Positions 36,814-45,335 of a DNA stretch of 64,000 bases are shown here, one piece after another. The position numbers were made by a program, and so were the translations under genes. This stretch comes from Berkiella sp964496435 (GTDB taxonomy: Bacteria > Pseudomonadota > Gammaproteobacteria > Berkiellales > Berkiellaceae). The notes beneath the pieces were generated by a model. The model saw only the letters and a program-made list of their open reading frames with translations. It was not told where the DNA came from and searched no databases. The stretch covers positions 1 to 64,000 of the forward strand of contig CAZBZP010000019.1 in the NCBI GenBank assembly GCA_964496435.1, in the 5' to 3' direction. Each line of letters begins with the position of its first letter. Position 1 is the stretch's first letter.

Positions 36814-37165
36814 GTTGATCAGTCGACGTTTCAATAAATAAATGTGCCAATACCTTATCAGTTTCATCCCGTGCCCCTTCTAATACGACATCTTTAATAA
36901 GTATGGTCTTGCCAGTTTCATCAGATAACGCTCGCAATACTTTGCCAAATTTTATCGAAAATTGATTTAATGCCTTTTTTTGCTTCTCTTCGTCTAAACC
37001 CTGTTCGGCTATCTGTAACAAACCTTCTTTCATCACTTTTTGAAAATCAATCACAATAATTTCATTAGTCGGGGGAGTATTTTTAAGATGGTACAAAGCA
37101 AGGATGCTGATACTAACCAAGCATTGTAGAAGTAACAGACACAATAACTTAATTGCTTTTTCCAC
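36806..37165 (-). CDS. trbI: type-F transfer protein TrbI
   Basis: The start is GTG with GAGG upstream. The 119-residue product has one N-terminal membrane helix (IKLLCLLLLQCLVSISILAL) and a soluble periplasmic part with IIVIDFQKVM and TILIKDVVLEG. This matches the small F-type TrbI family, which influences pilus length. It overlaps traC upstream and the S26 peptidase downstream. Confidence 0.85.
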   Translation of the reverse strand: MEKAIKLLCLLLLQCLVSISILALYHLKNTPPTNEIIVIDFQKVMKEGLLQIAEQGLDEEKQKKALNQFSIKFGKVLRALSDETGKTILIKDVVLEGARDETDKVLAHLFIETSTDQHD

Positions 37166-39587
37166 GCTGGGCCTCTTTTGCCACCAATGCGATGGCCTCT
37201 GGTAATGAATAGCCTTTCTCTCGTAGGTTATGCACAGCTTGATATTCTTGCGCTTTGGACGAATAAAGAATTTGTGAAAATGGATCTAAGATTAATCTGC
37301 CAACGGCATACCAATTATCACCACAAATCATCATTTCCGAATAACGACCATTTACCGTTCTTAAGGATTTCATTAATTTTTCTTGATAAGGATCGACTTT
37401 TTTCTGTCCCTTTTCGATAAACCTATCGATAGATTCGCCTTTTTGTTGCAACATAATTAGCCAGTCAGAAATTCTGAATGAAATCTCTCCTGCTTGGCTG
37501 CTGAAAAAATCGCTGATATCTTGGGTACCGAGCATAATTGAGCCATTATGTTTACGGGCTCGACGAGCAAAAGCTTGAATAAACTCAGTTACCCGACAGC
37601 CATTGAGCAATGCCCATACTTCATCCATCACACACATCTTGCGTTGGTTTCTGTCGCCCAAGAACAATGCGTTACTGACACGATGTAGATAAGCCAGTAA
37701 AACTACGGTTTGTAAATCTTTAGCACTTTCAAGATTATCCAGTTCAAGTAACACATAGGGATTATCAAAATTAACGGTATTTTTTCCATTCCATAAGCGG
37801 CCATACATCCCCTGCGAGGTATAGGGGAACAGCATACGGCCTAATTCTTTCGCTACCAGATCTTCGGTTTGGCTTTCAAGCCAATTGGCTATGAGGGTAA
37901 TAGTCGTATTTGATCCATATTCATTCCAGACGGAAGTTATTGCTTCTTCAATGAAGCTGTCTTCAATATCGGTAGCATCTCGCTTTTTCAGTGCCATATT
38001 AGTAATCAATGGCTTTAGCATTTTTAAATCATCTTCAGATAATGATTCCAAATCACTAAAGGGATTGATGCAAATATGGGCATTCGGAGCAAAATCAATC
38101 AGCTGGCCTCCAACCAGTTCACAGGTTTTCTGAGCTGAACGACCAATATCAATAACCCAGACCCTACCTCCACTCGCTAAAATGGATAGTTGTAACTCTT
38201 GCATCACGACTGATTTACCACTACCTGGCTTGCCTACGACACAAATATTAAAATTGCCGCCGGCTTTTTCGTTATGATATGGATCCCACCCAAATAATTG
38301 TCCCCTTCTGCCTACTAAAAGAAGACTGGGATCGGGGGTACCCTTTGATTCGCCAATGATTGGTAATAGCTGTGAAGCTGATGAATGTAACATCGTTTTA
38401 GCAAAGCCAAGGTTATGCATCGCATCCAACCAATTCTTGTTTAAACTCATGGGCAGGCTTGCCAACCAAACCGGCAATGTTGTATACAGAGTTGGTTTTA
38501 ATTTCCAACCATTAAGTGAAAATAAATTTTCAGCTGCATGAACTGCTCTTTCACCCTCTCCACATTTACAATACAAAACCAAAGTATGCATCACCCATAT
38601 AAATTTTTCGCCCAAAGCAATTTTTCGATTAATATTTTCCCATTCTTGAGTTACATAACCCGTTATCGGTAGGAAACGGCGGATGGGACTGTCATGAAGT
38701 CTGCGCCAACGAGTGCTTTTGAGGGTTGCCCTATCTCGTTGTCTGGTTTGGGATGGGAAATAAATTGAAAATGAAAAGTAAAATGGGCTGCATAGACTTT
38801 GGTTGATATGGAATAAATCCCCAATTAAGCTTTGCATGCCCCATAAAGGCCATTGTTGAGGGTATTGTTCTACCACCAAAGGCCTAACTTCAAATTCTTC
38901 ACCTACTTGTAGAAAATTTGATTTGATATCAATTGGTTTAGGTTGCCCACTGATTTGAACGTTCAGCGTATCATTTGGATTCCAAATGACATTCTCCACT
39001 CTTATTTGTTCGTTTGGGGTGACCCATTCCCGCATTAAAGCAATAAATTCGTCAACTTCTACAATCTTATAAGGCACTCCTAACGTTCTAAGCGCACTGA
39101 GCAGCTGCTCACGGACAATAAGAATTTCTCTAAGTGATTTCTCGGTATCCTCTTTGTCGAATATGACAGAAAAATATAATCTAAAATCGCGCAATAGCAC
39201 CGATTCATCAGGTAGTAAGCTTTTGTAGGAAGAATATGATAAATGTTCGGTCCTTGCTTTAGTCAAATACTCAAAAATAGAATTATTGTTTTGACGCGAT
39301 TGACTCCATTTATCTAAAATTGGACTAATTTTAGTTGACGCAAATAGGTGCACTTGTAAAATACAACCTTCTGGGAATCCCGTTACTAAAAGATTATTAA
39401 TTAGCTTAAGAACTTCTTCGTTAGCCCCAGTTAAAGGATTGCTTTCTATACAAAAACTAATGGTATCTTTGTTATAGAAAAGCTGATGTTCTTCATCATA
39501 TGCATCATATGGCAACTCTTCATGTAATACATGCTCAAATGGGGAAAAATGAGAGGGTTTATCAAATAAACCTTTCAACTTTATCAT
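37149..39587 (-). CDS. traC: type-IV secretion ATPase TraC (VirB4 family)
   Basis: The 812-residue product has a Walker A motif VVGKPGSGKSVVMQEL near residue 455 and VWVIDIGRSAQK after it. The TraC landmarks YVLLELDNLESAKDLQ and KMCVMDEVWALL (Walker B) are also present, as is the C-terminal RFIEKGQKKVDPYQEKLM. It powers pilus assembly at the inner membrane. The start overlaps the end of traV. Confidence 0.96.
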   Translation of the reverse strand: MIKLKGLFDKPSHFSPFEHVLHEELPYDAYDEEHQLFYNKDTISFCIESNPLTGANEEVLKLINNLLVTGFPEGCILQVHLFASTKISPILDKWSQSRQNNNSIFEYLTKARTEHLSYSSYKSLLPDESVLLRDFRLYFSVIFDKEDTEKSLREILIVREQLLSALRTLGVPYKIVEVDEFIALMREWVTPNEQIRVENVIWNPNDTLNVQISGQPKPIDIKSNFLQVGEEFEVRPLVVEQYPQQWPLWGMQSLIGDLFHINQSLCSPFYFSFSIYFPSQTRQRDRATLKSTRWRRLHDSPIRRFLPITGYVTQEWENINRKIALGEKFIWVMHTLVLYCKCGEGERAVHAAENLFSLNGWKLKPTLYTTLPVWLASLPMSLNKNWLDAMHNLGFAKTMLHSSASQLLPIIGESKGTPDPSLLLVGRRGQLFGWDPYHNEKAGGNFNICVVGKPGSGKSVVMQELQLSILASGGRVWVIDIGRSAQKTCELVGGQLIDFAPNAHICINPFSDLESLSEDDLKMLKPLITNMALKKRDATDIEDSFIEEAITSVWNEYGSNTTITLIANWLESQTEDLVAKELGRMLFPYTSQGMYGRLWNGKNTVNFDNPYVLLELDNLESAKDLQTVVLLAYLHRVSNALFLGDRNQRKMCVMDEVWALLNGCRVTEFIQAFARRARKHNGSIMLGTQDISDFFSSQAGEISFRISDWLIMLQQKGESIDRFIEKGQKKVDPYQEKLMKSLRTVNGRYSEMMICGDNWYAVGRLILDPFSQILYSSKAQEYQAVHNLREKGYSLPEAIALVAKEAQRGKSN

Positions 39588-39919
39588 GATTTAGATAGCT
39601 CCCATTGAGCAGGGTTAACAACAGCTGTAAGTCGCCCGGGTTCATGAAAAACTCCCTCATCATCCTCAAAAGGGGCAACCCATACACTTAAAACCTCTTC
39701 TTTAGATCGTCGAAGTGATTTTCCTTTAGTTGCCAATATGGTTTTATCGATAGACTTATTTTTTGGGATGATCCCTTTATCAACCATATTATTGACTTCA
39801 CTGATACTCTTACATTGCACACCAGGGGTACCAGGACAATCAAATTGACCTCTCAAAGAAGTTGTGCAACCAGTAAGACTAAATAAAGGTAAAAAGATAA
39901 GAAGAGATCGTGTTTTCAT
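39584..39919 (-). CDS. traV: outer-membrane lipoprotein TraV
   Basis: The 111-residue product has a lipoprotein signal with lipobox LTGC at Cys18. The mature start, FDCPGTPGVQCKSISEVN, is the TraV signature with its two conserved Cys. The C-terminal VWVAPFEDDEGVFHEPG is also conserved. TraV anchors the TraB/TraK core channel in the outer membrane. Confidence 0.93.
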   Translation of the reverse strand: MKTRSLLIFLPLFSLTGCTTSLRGQFDCPGTPGVQCKSISEVNNMVDKGIIPKNKSIDKTILATKGKSLRRSKEEVLSVWVAPFEDDEGVFHEPGRLTAVVNPAQWELSKS

Positions 39920-39928
39920 TTTGATTCC

Positions 39929-41092
39929 TTAAAGTTTTAACCCATCCAGAGCAAGACCTTTGGTAAAAACAACGGTCACTTCTCTACCTGCAGCTACTTG
40001 GATCACTGGTTGGTATTGTTCTGCGCGTTCGATAAAGTATTTTTGTAAGCGATCAGCCCCTTCCCCTACTCCGCTATAAGCACCTGATTTGAGCACATCT
40101 GCCCCCGTCGTGGTTGTCGTAGCACCTAAAGGAGATATTGAGGTTGTACCTAAAGATTGAGACATCCCATTACCAAGCCCAGCTATTGTGCCAGCAAAAA
40201 AGCTATTCCAAAGTAAATCGCCTTCTCTTCTGATTACTTTTCCTCTAACGCCATCTTTACCATCTTCGCCAGCAATATAGCCCTCTAAGGTAGACTCAAA
40301 AATTCTTCCATTTTTTAGAGTACAGCTCATTCGCTCAGTTCTGATGTAAGCTCTTTCGCTTGAAATATCGCCATGCGCTGCAGCTACAATATGACAGTCT
40401 TGAATATTGGCCCTGGCATAGTTTGGCAAAACCCCAATATCAACAAGCCGCAAAAGTACCGGCCTAGGCTCACCTTGAGAAGTGATACTTGCAGAAGCAT
40501 CAACGCCACCTAAAATAATAGCCCGCGCAAAAGTGCCTGAGGGGAGATAATTGTTTTTAAGGTTTTTATTCTTATCCGCAAGTTTTAATGACGTTGAAAA
40601 AATAGCAGGATAACCCATCACCCCATTTTGGGGTTCACTATATGCATTTTCTTGGGGTGGCCAAGTATTATTAGCGTGAACATATTTTGCTGCTCCCTGC
40701 TCCGCAAAATCACTGCTAGTCGTATCAACAGAAGCAGTAGCATGCAAAGTAGACATCTCTTGAATCTTTTGAGTGAGCTCAGATAGAACTTGCTGTTGGC
40801 CTTTTGCCAACTCCTCCATTTGTGAGCGTTGGTTCTCTATTTGCTTTTCAAGCTCGCTATTTCTTTTTTCTGAGATTGACAGCTTGCTTTCCATTCTCTG
40901 CATCCATACACCACTATCATCGATATTTTTAGTGACAGAAGGGATCGAATGGATCATTGATTTTTTCTCTGAGCTCTTGTTGTCCTTGCCAACTGTCCAA
41001 GATAAAAAGCCATGAATGATTAACGTTAATGCCGCTAAAATTCCCAAAAAGAGGGCAACTTGTTTGATTCTAACTAATTGGGTTTCAGTCAT
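39929..41092 (-). CDS. traB: conjugal transfer protein TraB (VirB10 family)
   Basis: The 387-residue product has one membrane helix (VALFLGILAALTLIIHGFL) and then a coiled coil (residues about 55-105). The VirB10-like beta-barrel follows, with LPSGTFARAIILGGVDASA, then RPVLLRLVDIGVLP and VQVAAGREVTVVFTKGLAL near the end. TraB spans the envelope and forms the core complex with TraV and TraK. Its start shares bases with the traK stop. Confidence 0.95.
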   Translation of the reverse strand: MTETQLVRIKQVALFLGILAALTLIIHGFLSWTVGKDNKSSEKKSMIHSIPSVTKNIDDSGVWMQRMESKLSISEKRNSELEKQIENQRSQMEELAKGQQQVLSELTQKIQEMSTLHATASVDTTSSDFAEQGAAKYVHANNTWPPQENAYSEPQNGVMGYPAIFSTSLKLADKNKNLKNNYLPSGTFARAIILGGVDASASITSQGEPRPVLLRLVDIGVLPNYARANIQDCHIVAAAHGDISSERAYIRTERMSCTLKNGRIFESTLEGYIAGEDGKDGVRGKVIRREGDLLWNSFFAGTIAGLGNGMSQSLGTTSISPLGATTTTTGADVLKSGAYSGVGEGADRLQKYFIERAEQYQPVIQVAAGREVTVVFTKGLALDGLKL

Positions 41093-41772
41093 TAGGCACC
41101 ATAAACCAAATATACTTCCGTAGCTTCACCAGGCACTAAATCTCTTTTTGCTAATGCAATTGCTTTTATATTCTGCTCTTTTAATTCATCTTCATTAAGG
41201 GTAATTATGGTATCCGTTTTATTTTTAATAGCGATAACTTTCCCCTTGAACTTCCCTTGATACATCATGAGTTCCTTTTTTTCTAAACCATTAACCTCTT
41301 CTTGATTATCAGCCATGTTTTCAACCACATACCCAGGGACAGAATCTCTTTTACTCATTGCTTTAACTAATTGAAATATATTTGTCTCATATGATGGTAA
41401 TTTTTCATTATCTTTTTCATGTTTTTGCTGTTCATAGGCCAAAGCAAGGGTATCTGCAGGGACGTTTGTAGGTTTTAACGATAACGCAATAGTTTTACCA
41501 AGCTCTGTGGTAACAAACAAAGTGAATGCATCTTGATTTCCAGGATGGGGCATAATGAAAATTTGACCATTTTCTTCATCCTTTTCTAAAGTAAAATCAT
41601 TGGTTGCGCTTTTAATGTCCTTGATACGATCTGACTGAACATAAATACGAGTTAATTCTCTTTGAGATATTATTCCATGGGCTGTTAGTCCATCACTTAC
41701 ATTGATTGTATGCATGGCGAATGTCGAAGAAGATAAAATAAAAAGTAACCCTATACTAAATATTTTTTTCAT
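41092..41772 (-). CDS. traK: conjugal transfer protein TraK (VirB9-like)
   Basis: The ATG at 41772 has GGGAGGAG upstream and opens a signal peptide ending near STFA, so it is preferred to 41793. The product is about 226 residues and begins IxVxDG (INVSDGLTAHGIISQRELTRIYV), as in TraK secretins. It includes FIMPHPGNQDAFTLFVTTE and KRDLVPGEATEVYLVYG. It is the periplasmic/outer-membrane component of the core channel. Confidence 0.93.
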   Translation of the reverse strand: MKKIFSIGLLFILSSSTFAMHTINVSDGLTAHGIISQRELTRIYVQSDRIKDIKSATNDFTLEKDEENGQIFIMPHPGNQDAFTLFVTTELGKTIALSLKPTNVPADTLALAYEQQKHEKDNEKLPSYETNIFQLVKAMSKRDSVPGYVVENMADNQEEVNGLEKKELMMYQGKFKGKVIAIKNKTDTIITLNEDELKEQNIKAIALAKRDLVPGEATEVYLVYGA

Positions 41773-42325
41773 CGCGCTCCTCCCTAAATTCAACTAACTG
41801 CAATTTCCCATAATTCATCTGGTAGATAAGCGTAAATGCGGTTTTTTGTTGAGATATCTTTTCTCTTGCAACCCAAGTGGTCAAATCACCTATTGCTTTA
41901 ACTCTTAATGCATTCTCATCGACCTCAAAACCAATTGGAGTAAACATTTTGGTTATGTTTTTCTTCTTTAATAGCTCTTCTTCCTCTATCAGCTGTGCTT
42001 TAATTTCGCCATAGCCACTAGGGTGGACATAATTTAGCAGTAGATCTCGCCGACCTGGTGCTGTTTGGGGGGTTACATTCAACGTTGAAAGCAATAGATA
42101 CTGGCTCATCTCTTTAAGATAACCAGAGGATACTTTATTGGGTTTCACCCAAAACTCTTCACCGCTGGTTGGCCACATCAAAACAACTCGCTCAGAGCCG
42201 ACCAGATGATTAATACCTATAGACAGTACAGCGTTGGTCACAAGTGAAGCGCCTAAGGCAATAGTCATAACATTCTTCTTGACTAGCAATTCTCTAATCT
42301 TTGAATCTCTAACAGCCTTAAGCAT
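41756..42325 (-). CDS. traE: conjugal transfer protein TraE (VirB5/TraE family)
   Basis: The 189-residue product has an N-terminal membrane helix (MTIALGASLVTNAVLSIGI) and the TraE landmarks WPTSGEEFWVKPNKVSSGYLKEMSQYLL and VKAIGDLTTWVAREK. It is a bitopic inner-membrane protein needed for pilus assembly. It overlaps traK and lies 9 bases after traL. Confidence 0.94.
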   Translation of the reverse strand: MLKAVRDSKIRELLVKKNVMTIALGASLVTNAVLSIGINHLVGSERVVLMWPTSGEEFWVKPNKVSSGYLKEMSQYLLLSTLNVTPQTAPGRRDLLLNYVHPSGYGEIKAQLIEEEELLKKKNITKMFTPIGFEVDENALRVKAIGDLTTWVAREKISQQKTAFTLIYQMNYGKLQLVEFREERDEKNI

Positions 42326-42334
42326 TATTGAACC

Positions 42335-42634
42335 CTATATAAACCATTTTCTGATGTGGCTTGCTGGAAGTAGTTTTGAGAGTTTATTTAGTGGCGGAAA
42401 ATGCCAATAACACCAAAATACTAAAAACTTTTTCCCATACTTATGTTTGAAATTATTTACCAGCTTTAATACTAATAGAGCGAAAAGTAACCCAACTAAT
42501 AGCCCCACAGCTTGTTTGATAATCAATCCCATCATTGAGCAAATTGATATCCAAACAAATTCAGGTGCAGTCCAGATAATCATGCGTTCCGGCTCATCTA
42601 AATATCTTGGTAAGTAAAAATCCTCTTCCATCAT
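42335..42634 (-). CDS. traL: conjugal transfer protein TraL
   Basis: The 99-residue product has the TraL pattern: YLPRYLDEPERMIIWTAPEF, then two hydrophobic segments, then FWCYWHFPP. It is a small inner-membrane protein of the VirB3 group. The start overlaps the traA stop in a TAATG arrangement, so translation is coupled to pilin. Confidence 0.94.
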   Translation of the reverse strand: MMEEDFYLPRYLDEPERMIIWTAPEFVWISICSMMGLIIKQAVGLLVGLLFALLVLKLVNNFKHKYGKKFLVFWCYWHFPPLNKLSKLLPASHIRKWFI

Positions 42635-42951
42635 TAAGCTAAAACAGCGCCAGCTGCACTCAGCAAGTACGAAAGAACTACCCCACCAAAGGCGAAATAC
42701 ATAATTTTGCCAACATTATCGACAATAATCGGGCCAATCTTATTCCCAACAGCCGCTATAGCAGCAATGATGAACGCACAAAATCCAGCAACATAGGCTA
42801 AATTTTGAATAATGGTTTCTCTAAGAAAAGTGACAATATCTTGGACGGCAGTGGCTGATGAGGCGTTTACGGCCAGCGCCTCACTGGCATATATTGATGC
42901 AAAGCTGATAAGCATAAATGTTAATATCGTTTTGTTATTACCTTGGTTCAT
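42634..42951 (-). CDS. traA: F-type pilin precursor TraA
   Basis: The ATG at 42951 has GGAGA five bases upstream and is preferred to 42963. The precursor has a leader that likely ends at ALA, before VNASSATAVQD. The mature pilin of about 75-80 residues has two hydrophobic helices (NLAYVAGFCAFIIAAIAAVG and KIMYFAFGGVVLSYLLSAAG), as in F and SXT pilins. It is the first structural gene of the transfer operon. Confidence 0.88.
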   Translation of the reverse strand: MNQGNNKTILTFMLISFASIYASEALAVNASSATAVQDIVTFLRETIIQNLAYVAGFCAFIIAAIAAVGNKIGPIIVDNVGKIMYFAFGGVVLSYLLSAAGAVLA

Positions 42952-43008
42952 CTCTTTCTCCATTCAAATTTGCATTGTTAACAAAGGGTGGCCGCAGATA
43001 TTCTTTTA

Positions 43009-43191
43009 TTAAACAAATTGAAGATAAATTTTCTCAATCCTCTTGGCGGTATGCCATCGTGGATATTGAATATTCCCTCCTTTAATACGATTGACTGTTG
43101 ATTGAGAGACATTAGCTTTTTTTGCTATCCACTGTTCTGAATAGCCTTTCTTTAATAATGAATTTATATACTCTTGTGGGGTTTGCGTCAT
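43009..43191 (-). CDS. 60-residue HTH regulator upstream of traA
   Basis: The product is a single helix-turn-helix: YINSLLKKGYSEQWIAKKANVSQSTVNRIKGG. This is the Cro/XRE-like form with Q-S-T-V-N-R-I as recognition helix. It is a good candidate for a transfer-operon repressor or activator. Directly upstream lies an inverted repeat (43229-43257) that may be its operator, inside a 44-base element shared with the mobilisation operon. It resembles its neighbour at 43316-43513. Confidence 0.75.
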   Translation of the reverse strand: MTQTPQEYINSLLKKGYSEQWIAKKANVSQSTVNRIKGGNIQYPRWHTAKRIEKIYLQFV

Positions 43192-43228
43192 AACAATCTC
43201 CTTGTTGTGAGATCATTATGAGTGAGGC

Positions 43229-43257
43229 AATAAGGTATTCTCAAGAAATACCTTATT
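43229..43257. promoter_or_regulatory. inverted-repeat operator upstream of the tra operon
   Basis: AATAAGGTATT (43229-43239) and its exact complement AATACCTTATT (43247-43257) are separated by 7 bases. The site is about 40-65 bases before the start of the 60-residue HTH gene that leads the tra operon. The right arm belongs to an element repeated at 59167. Confidence 0.65.
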
Positions 43258-43284
43258 CACTTCTGCATAATTTTCGTTCGATTA
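43241..43284 (-). promoter_or_regulatory. tra-operon copy of a 44-bp promoter/operator element
   Basis: This segment matches 59167-59210 at 40 of 44 positions, the first 22 being identical. Both copies lie about 50 bases upstream of a minus-strand transfer gene. It is likely a shared promoter with a regulator site. Confidence 0.65.
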
Positions 43285-43301
43285 ACTAAGTAAAAGAAAT
43301 C

Positions 43302-43322
43302 CCAATAGCGCTAGGCTATTGG
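43302..43322 (-). terminator. hairpin between the two small HTH genes
   Basis: CCAATAGC and its exact complement flank a 5-base loop and overlap the stop codon of the 65-residue HTH gene. On the minus strand it is followed by a T-rich stretch, so it may end or attenuate transcription before the tra promoter. Confidence 0.5.
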
Positions 43323-43513
43323 CAATATTGCATATGAAATGTTTTGATTTTGATTGCGACATCAAATTTAGCAGTTTTAACTTTACCAGATAAAATACGA
43401 CTAATGGTTGGCTGGCTTACGTTGGCGGCTATTGCAATCGCTTCCTCTGTAAAACCAACCCTTTGCAAGTTTCTTACCATTTCTCTTAGATCTAAAATAG
43501 TCTCATCCTTCAT
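43316..43513 (-). CDS. 65-residue HTH regulator
   Basis: The product is one helix-turn-helix: MVRNLQRVGFTEEAIAIAANVSQPTISRILSGK. It shares the NVSQxTxxRIxxGK recognition region with the 60-residue protein at 43009-43191 and is probably its paralogue. It starts immediately after the winged-helix gene, one base away, so the two are co-transcribed. Confidence 0.72.
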   Translation of the reverse strand: MKDETILDLREMVRNLQRVGFTEEAIAIAANVSQPTISRILSGKVKTAKFDVAIKIKTFHMQYCQ

Positions 43514-44764
43514 TTAATGGCATCCTATGGCATTAAAATGAAGCTTCGCAGTTTTAATTTCATTTAATTTAATAGCATGCCAACCCTCTTCTTTTTGGAT
43601 GCTATCGTTAAGCACCATCCCTTTGGGTCGCTCCCAATCACCCTTTAAACAGATCTTACGTGCAATATAATATCTCTTCAATTGTGTAACTGGCGCTAAA
43701 AGCATACTCCCTGCCTTAGCCACGTAATAAAAAATTTCTTTCAGCAAAGTTTTAAGGGGCTTATTTGCTGCCATCCCCTTAATTTTTTGTTGATGATAAA
43801 GCTCTGGGATATGGTGCAAAATTTGATTTTTAACCGCTTCCTCGATGAGGTAGTGCTCACCTTCAAATTCAAACTCGACCAATTGTGCTTGCACTGAAGG
43901 CACCCGCTCTTTGGGGAGCGGCTTTGCCTCTTGAAGTTTATTTTGAAATTCAACTGAAGCAAGCCTTTCTTGGTGTTCTTGATGCTCCTGCGCTTTTTGT
44001 TTATCGATGATAGCTGACAAAATGATTTGCATCTCAATTTGGGTAAAACGCGAATTAACCTGCCTCATGCGTTCAGTAGGACGAAGATGTTGATATTGTT
44101 TTTGCAAATTTTCAAAATCACAAACCAACGCTTCAGCGTTTTTCACATCCTGGGGCATTGTAGTTCTTAGCACCTCAGGTTGATTGTGATTATTGTGTTT
44201 ATTATTAATTTTATTATTTATTAAAAGGGGCTGCATTTTTGCAGGGGGGGGGCCTGCAATTTCACAGGGGGATCCCTGCAATTTTACAGGGAGGGGATCT
44301 GCAGTCCTGCAGGGGGTACTCTGTATGGTTTTGGGAGGCTCATCTATATCACTTCTTAAGGTAGTACTGATATTTCTTTTTATCCCTTCGCTCTTCCCTA
44401 CTCTATTAGGGGCATTCTCAATGACAGCTAATCCTTCTGTTGGCAAGATAGGCGTAAAAATGTTAATTCTCTGAGCATCATCAAAGCAAACATGCAAAAA
44501 TCCAAGTTTTTTAAGATTTCTCACTGCTCTATAAGCCGTGTCATAGCTTACGCTCACCATGCTCGCTATTTGTTGCTGGGTTAGGCTACATGAATAGTTG
44601 GGATCTAGATTGCTTTTACGCGCCAAATTAAGCCATATAAGCTTTTCTAAGCTATTTAGGCTTGGGTGATTTGATACAAATTCAAAGATGACATCAGTAA
44701 AAATGACATAAAATTTATTTTGAGTTGAATCACGCATTATGCGTGCAGCATTTGTCTCGACCAT
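43514..44764 (-). CDS. winged-helix protein, possible replication initiator
   Basis: The open frame extends by GTG to 44800, but the ATG at 44764 (MVETNAARIM) has AGGGG upstream and is preferred. The product is about 416 residues. The N-terminal 100 form a winged helix (NSLEKLIWLNLARKSN, then LTQQQIASMVSVSYDTAYRAVRNLKKLGFL), like replication-initiator N-domains such as lambda O. Residues about 150-200 are encoded by four 21-25-bp repeats of hairpin type (CTGCA...CAGG). The C-terminal half is unknown. It sits at the head of the tra-side operon. The function could be replication or regulation of transfer. Confidence 0.6.
   Translation of the reverse strand: MVETNAARIMRDSTQNKFYVIFTDVIFEFVSNHPSLNSLEKLIWLNLARKSNLDPNYSCSLTQQQIASMVSVSYDTAYRAVRNLKKLGFLHVCFDDAQRINIFTPILPTEGLAVIENAPNRVGKSEGIKRNISTTLRSDIDEPPKTIQSTPCRTADPLPVKLQGSPCEIAGPPPAKMQPLLINNKINNKHNNHNQPEVLRTTMPQDVKNAEALVCDFENLQKQYQHLRPTERMRQVNSRFTQIEMQIILSAIIDKQKAQEHQEHQERLASVEFQNKLQEAKPLPKERVPSVQAQLVEFEFEGEHYLIEEAVKNQILHHIPELYHQQKIKGMAANKPLKTLLKEIFYYVAKAGSMLLAPVTQLKRYYIARKICLKGDWERPKGMVLNDSIQKEEGWHAIKLNEIKTAKLHFNAIGCH
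44231..44312. repeat. four iteron-like inverted repeats inside the winged-helix gene
   Basis: Units start at 44231, 44253, 44274 and 44299. Examples are CTGCATTTTTGCAG, CCTGCAATTTCACAGG, CCCTGCAATTTTACAGGG and CTGCAGTCCTGCAG, separated by G-rich spacers. The period is 21-25 bases. A lambda-ori-like arrangement is suggested. Confidence 0.6.
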
Positions 44765-44830
44765 GAGAAAGCCCCTAATCCCTTGTTGGTTAGTAAACAC
44801 AGATTTCGAAATATTGAATAAATTCGAGAA

Positions 44831-45109
44831 CTAAGTGCTTTTTTGCCCCAAGATCAGGTTTGTAACTGAGAACAGATCGTTTAGAATATCGTTAGCCATG
44901 AATTTTAACCTCTTTGCTAGGTTGATTTTTTTGGTTAGTGCTTGCGGGGTGTTGAACGCACTCCGTAAGCATGATTGCATCTTATCTACTTTGACGATCG
45001 TTGACAATCCATTGCAGTTTTCTTGCAAAGCAACTTTCGCGTCTATAAAACAGTCTTGTTCTACCCTTCCCATATTTGTGGGCCACTGAAGTGATTTTGA
45101 ATACTTCAT
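44831..45109 (-). CDS. 92-residue hypothetical protein
   Basis: AGGAAG lies seven bases before the ATG, which supports this minus-strand frame over the plus-strand shadow. The product is cytosolic, with four Cys residues (QDCFID, QENCNG, QSCLRS). I do not recognise a family. It lies upstream of the winged-helix gene and divergent from the sensory operon, so it may belong to the tra regulatory set. Confidence 0.5.
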   Translation of the reverse strand: MKYSKSLQWPTNMGRVEQDCFIDAKVALQENCNGLSTIVKVDKMQSCLRSAFNTPQALTKKINLAKRLKFMANDILNDLFSVTNLILGQKST

Positions 45110-45335
45110 ATTTTACTTCCTTACTGCTTACCCTTACGGACTCATCAGAAAGAGAATATAAATCCTTTTTCACAAAAAGTACAATTAAACTTTTAATGCG
45201 TTTATTGGTTTGTTTAAATTTAATAAAGGCAATATGTATATCAATTGTACTATTTCTATAACATGATATTATAAACAAACAATCAAACAGTTATTTGTAA
45301 TCTAACTTTCTTTCTCTGAGATAGGAGAGAATCTC

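Noticed and set aside
44835..45089. 84-codon plus-strand frame opposite the 92-residue gene
   Set aside because: The minus-strand frame has a proper ribosome binding site; the plus-strand frame is its shadow.
44982..45278. 98-codon minus-strand frame upstream of the 92-residue gene
   Set aside because: It overlaps the better-supported 92-residue gene in another frame and has no domain.
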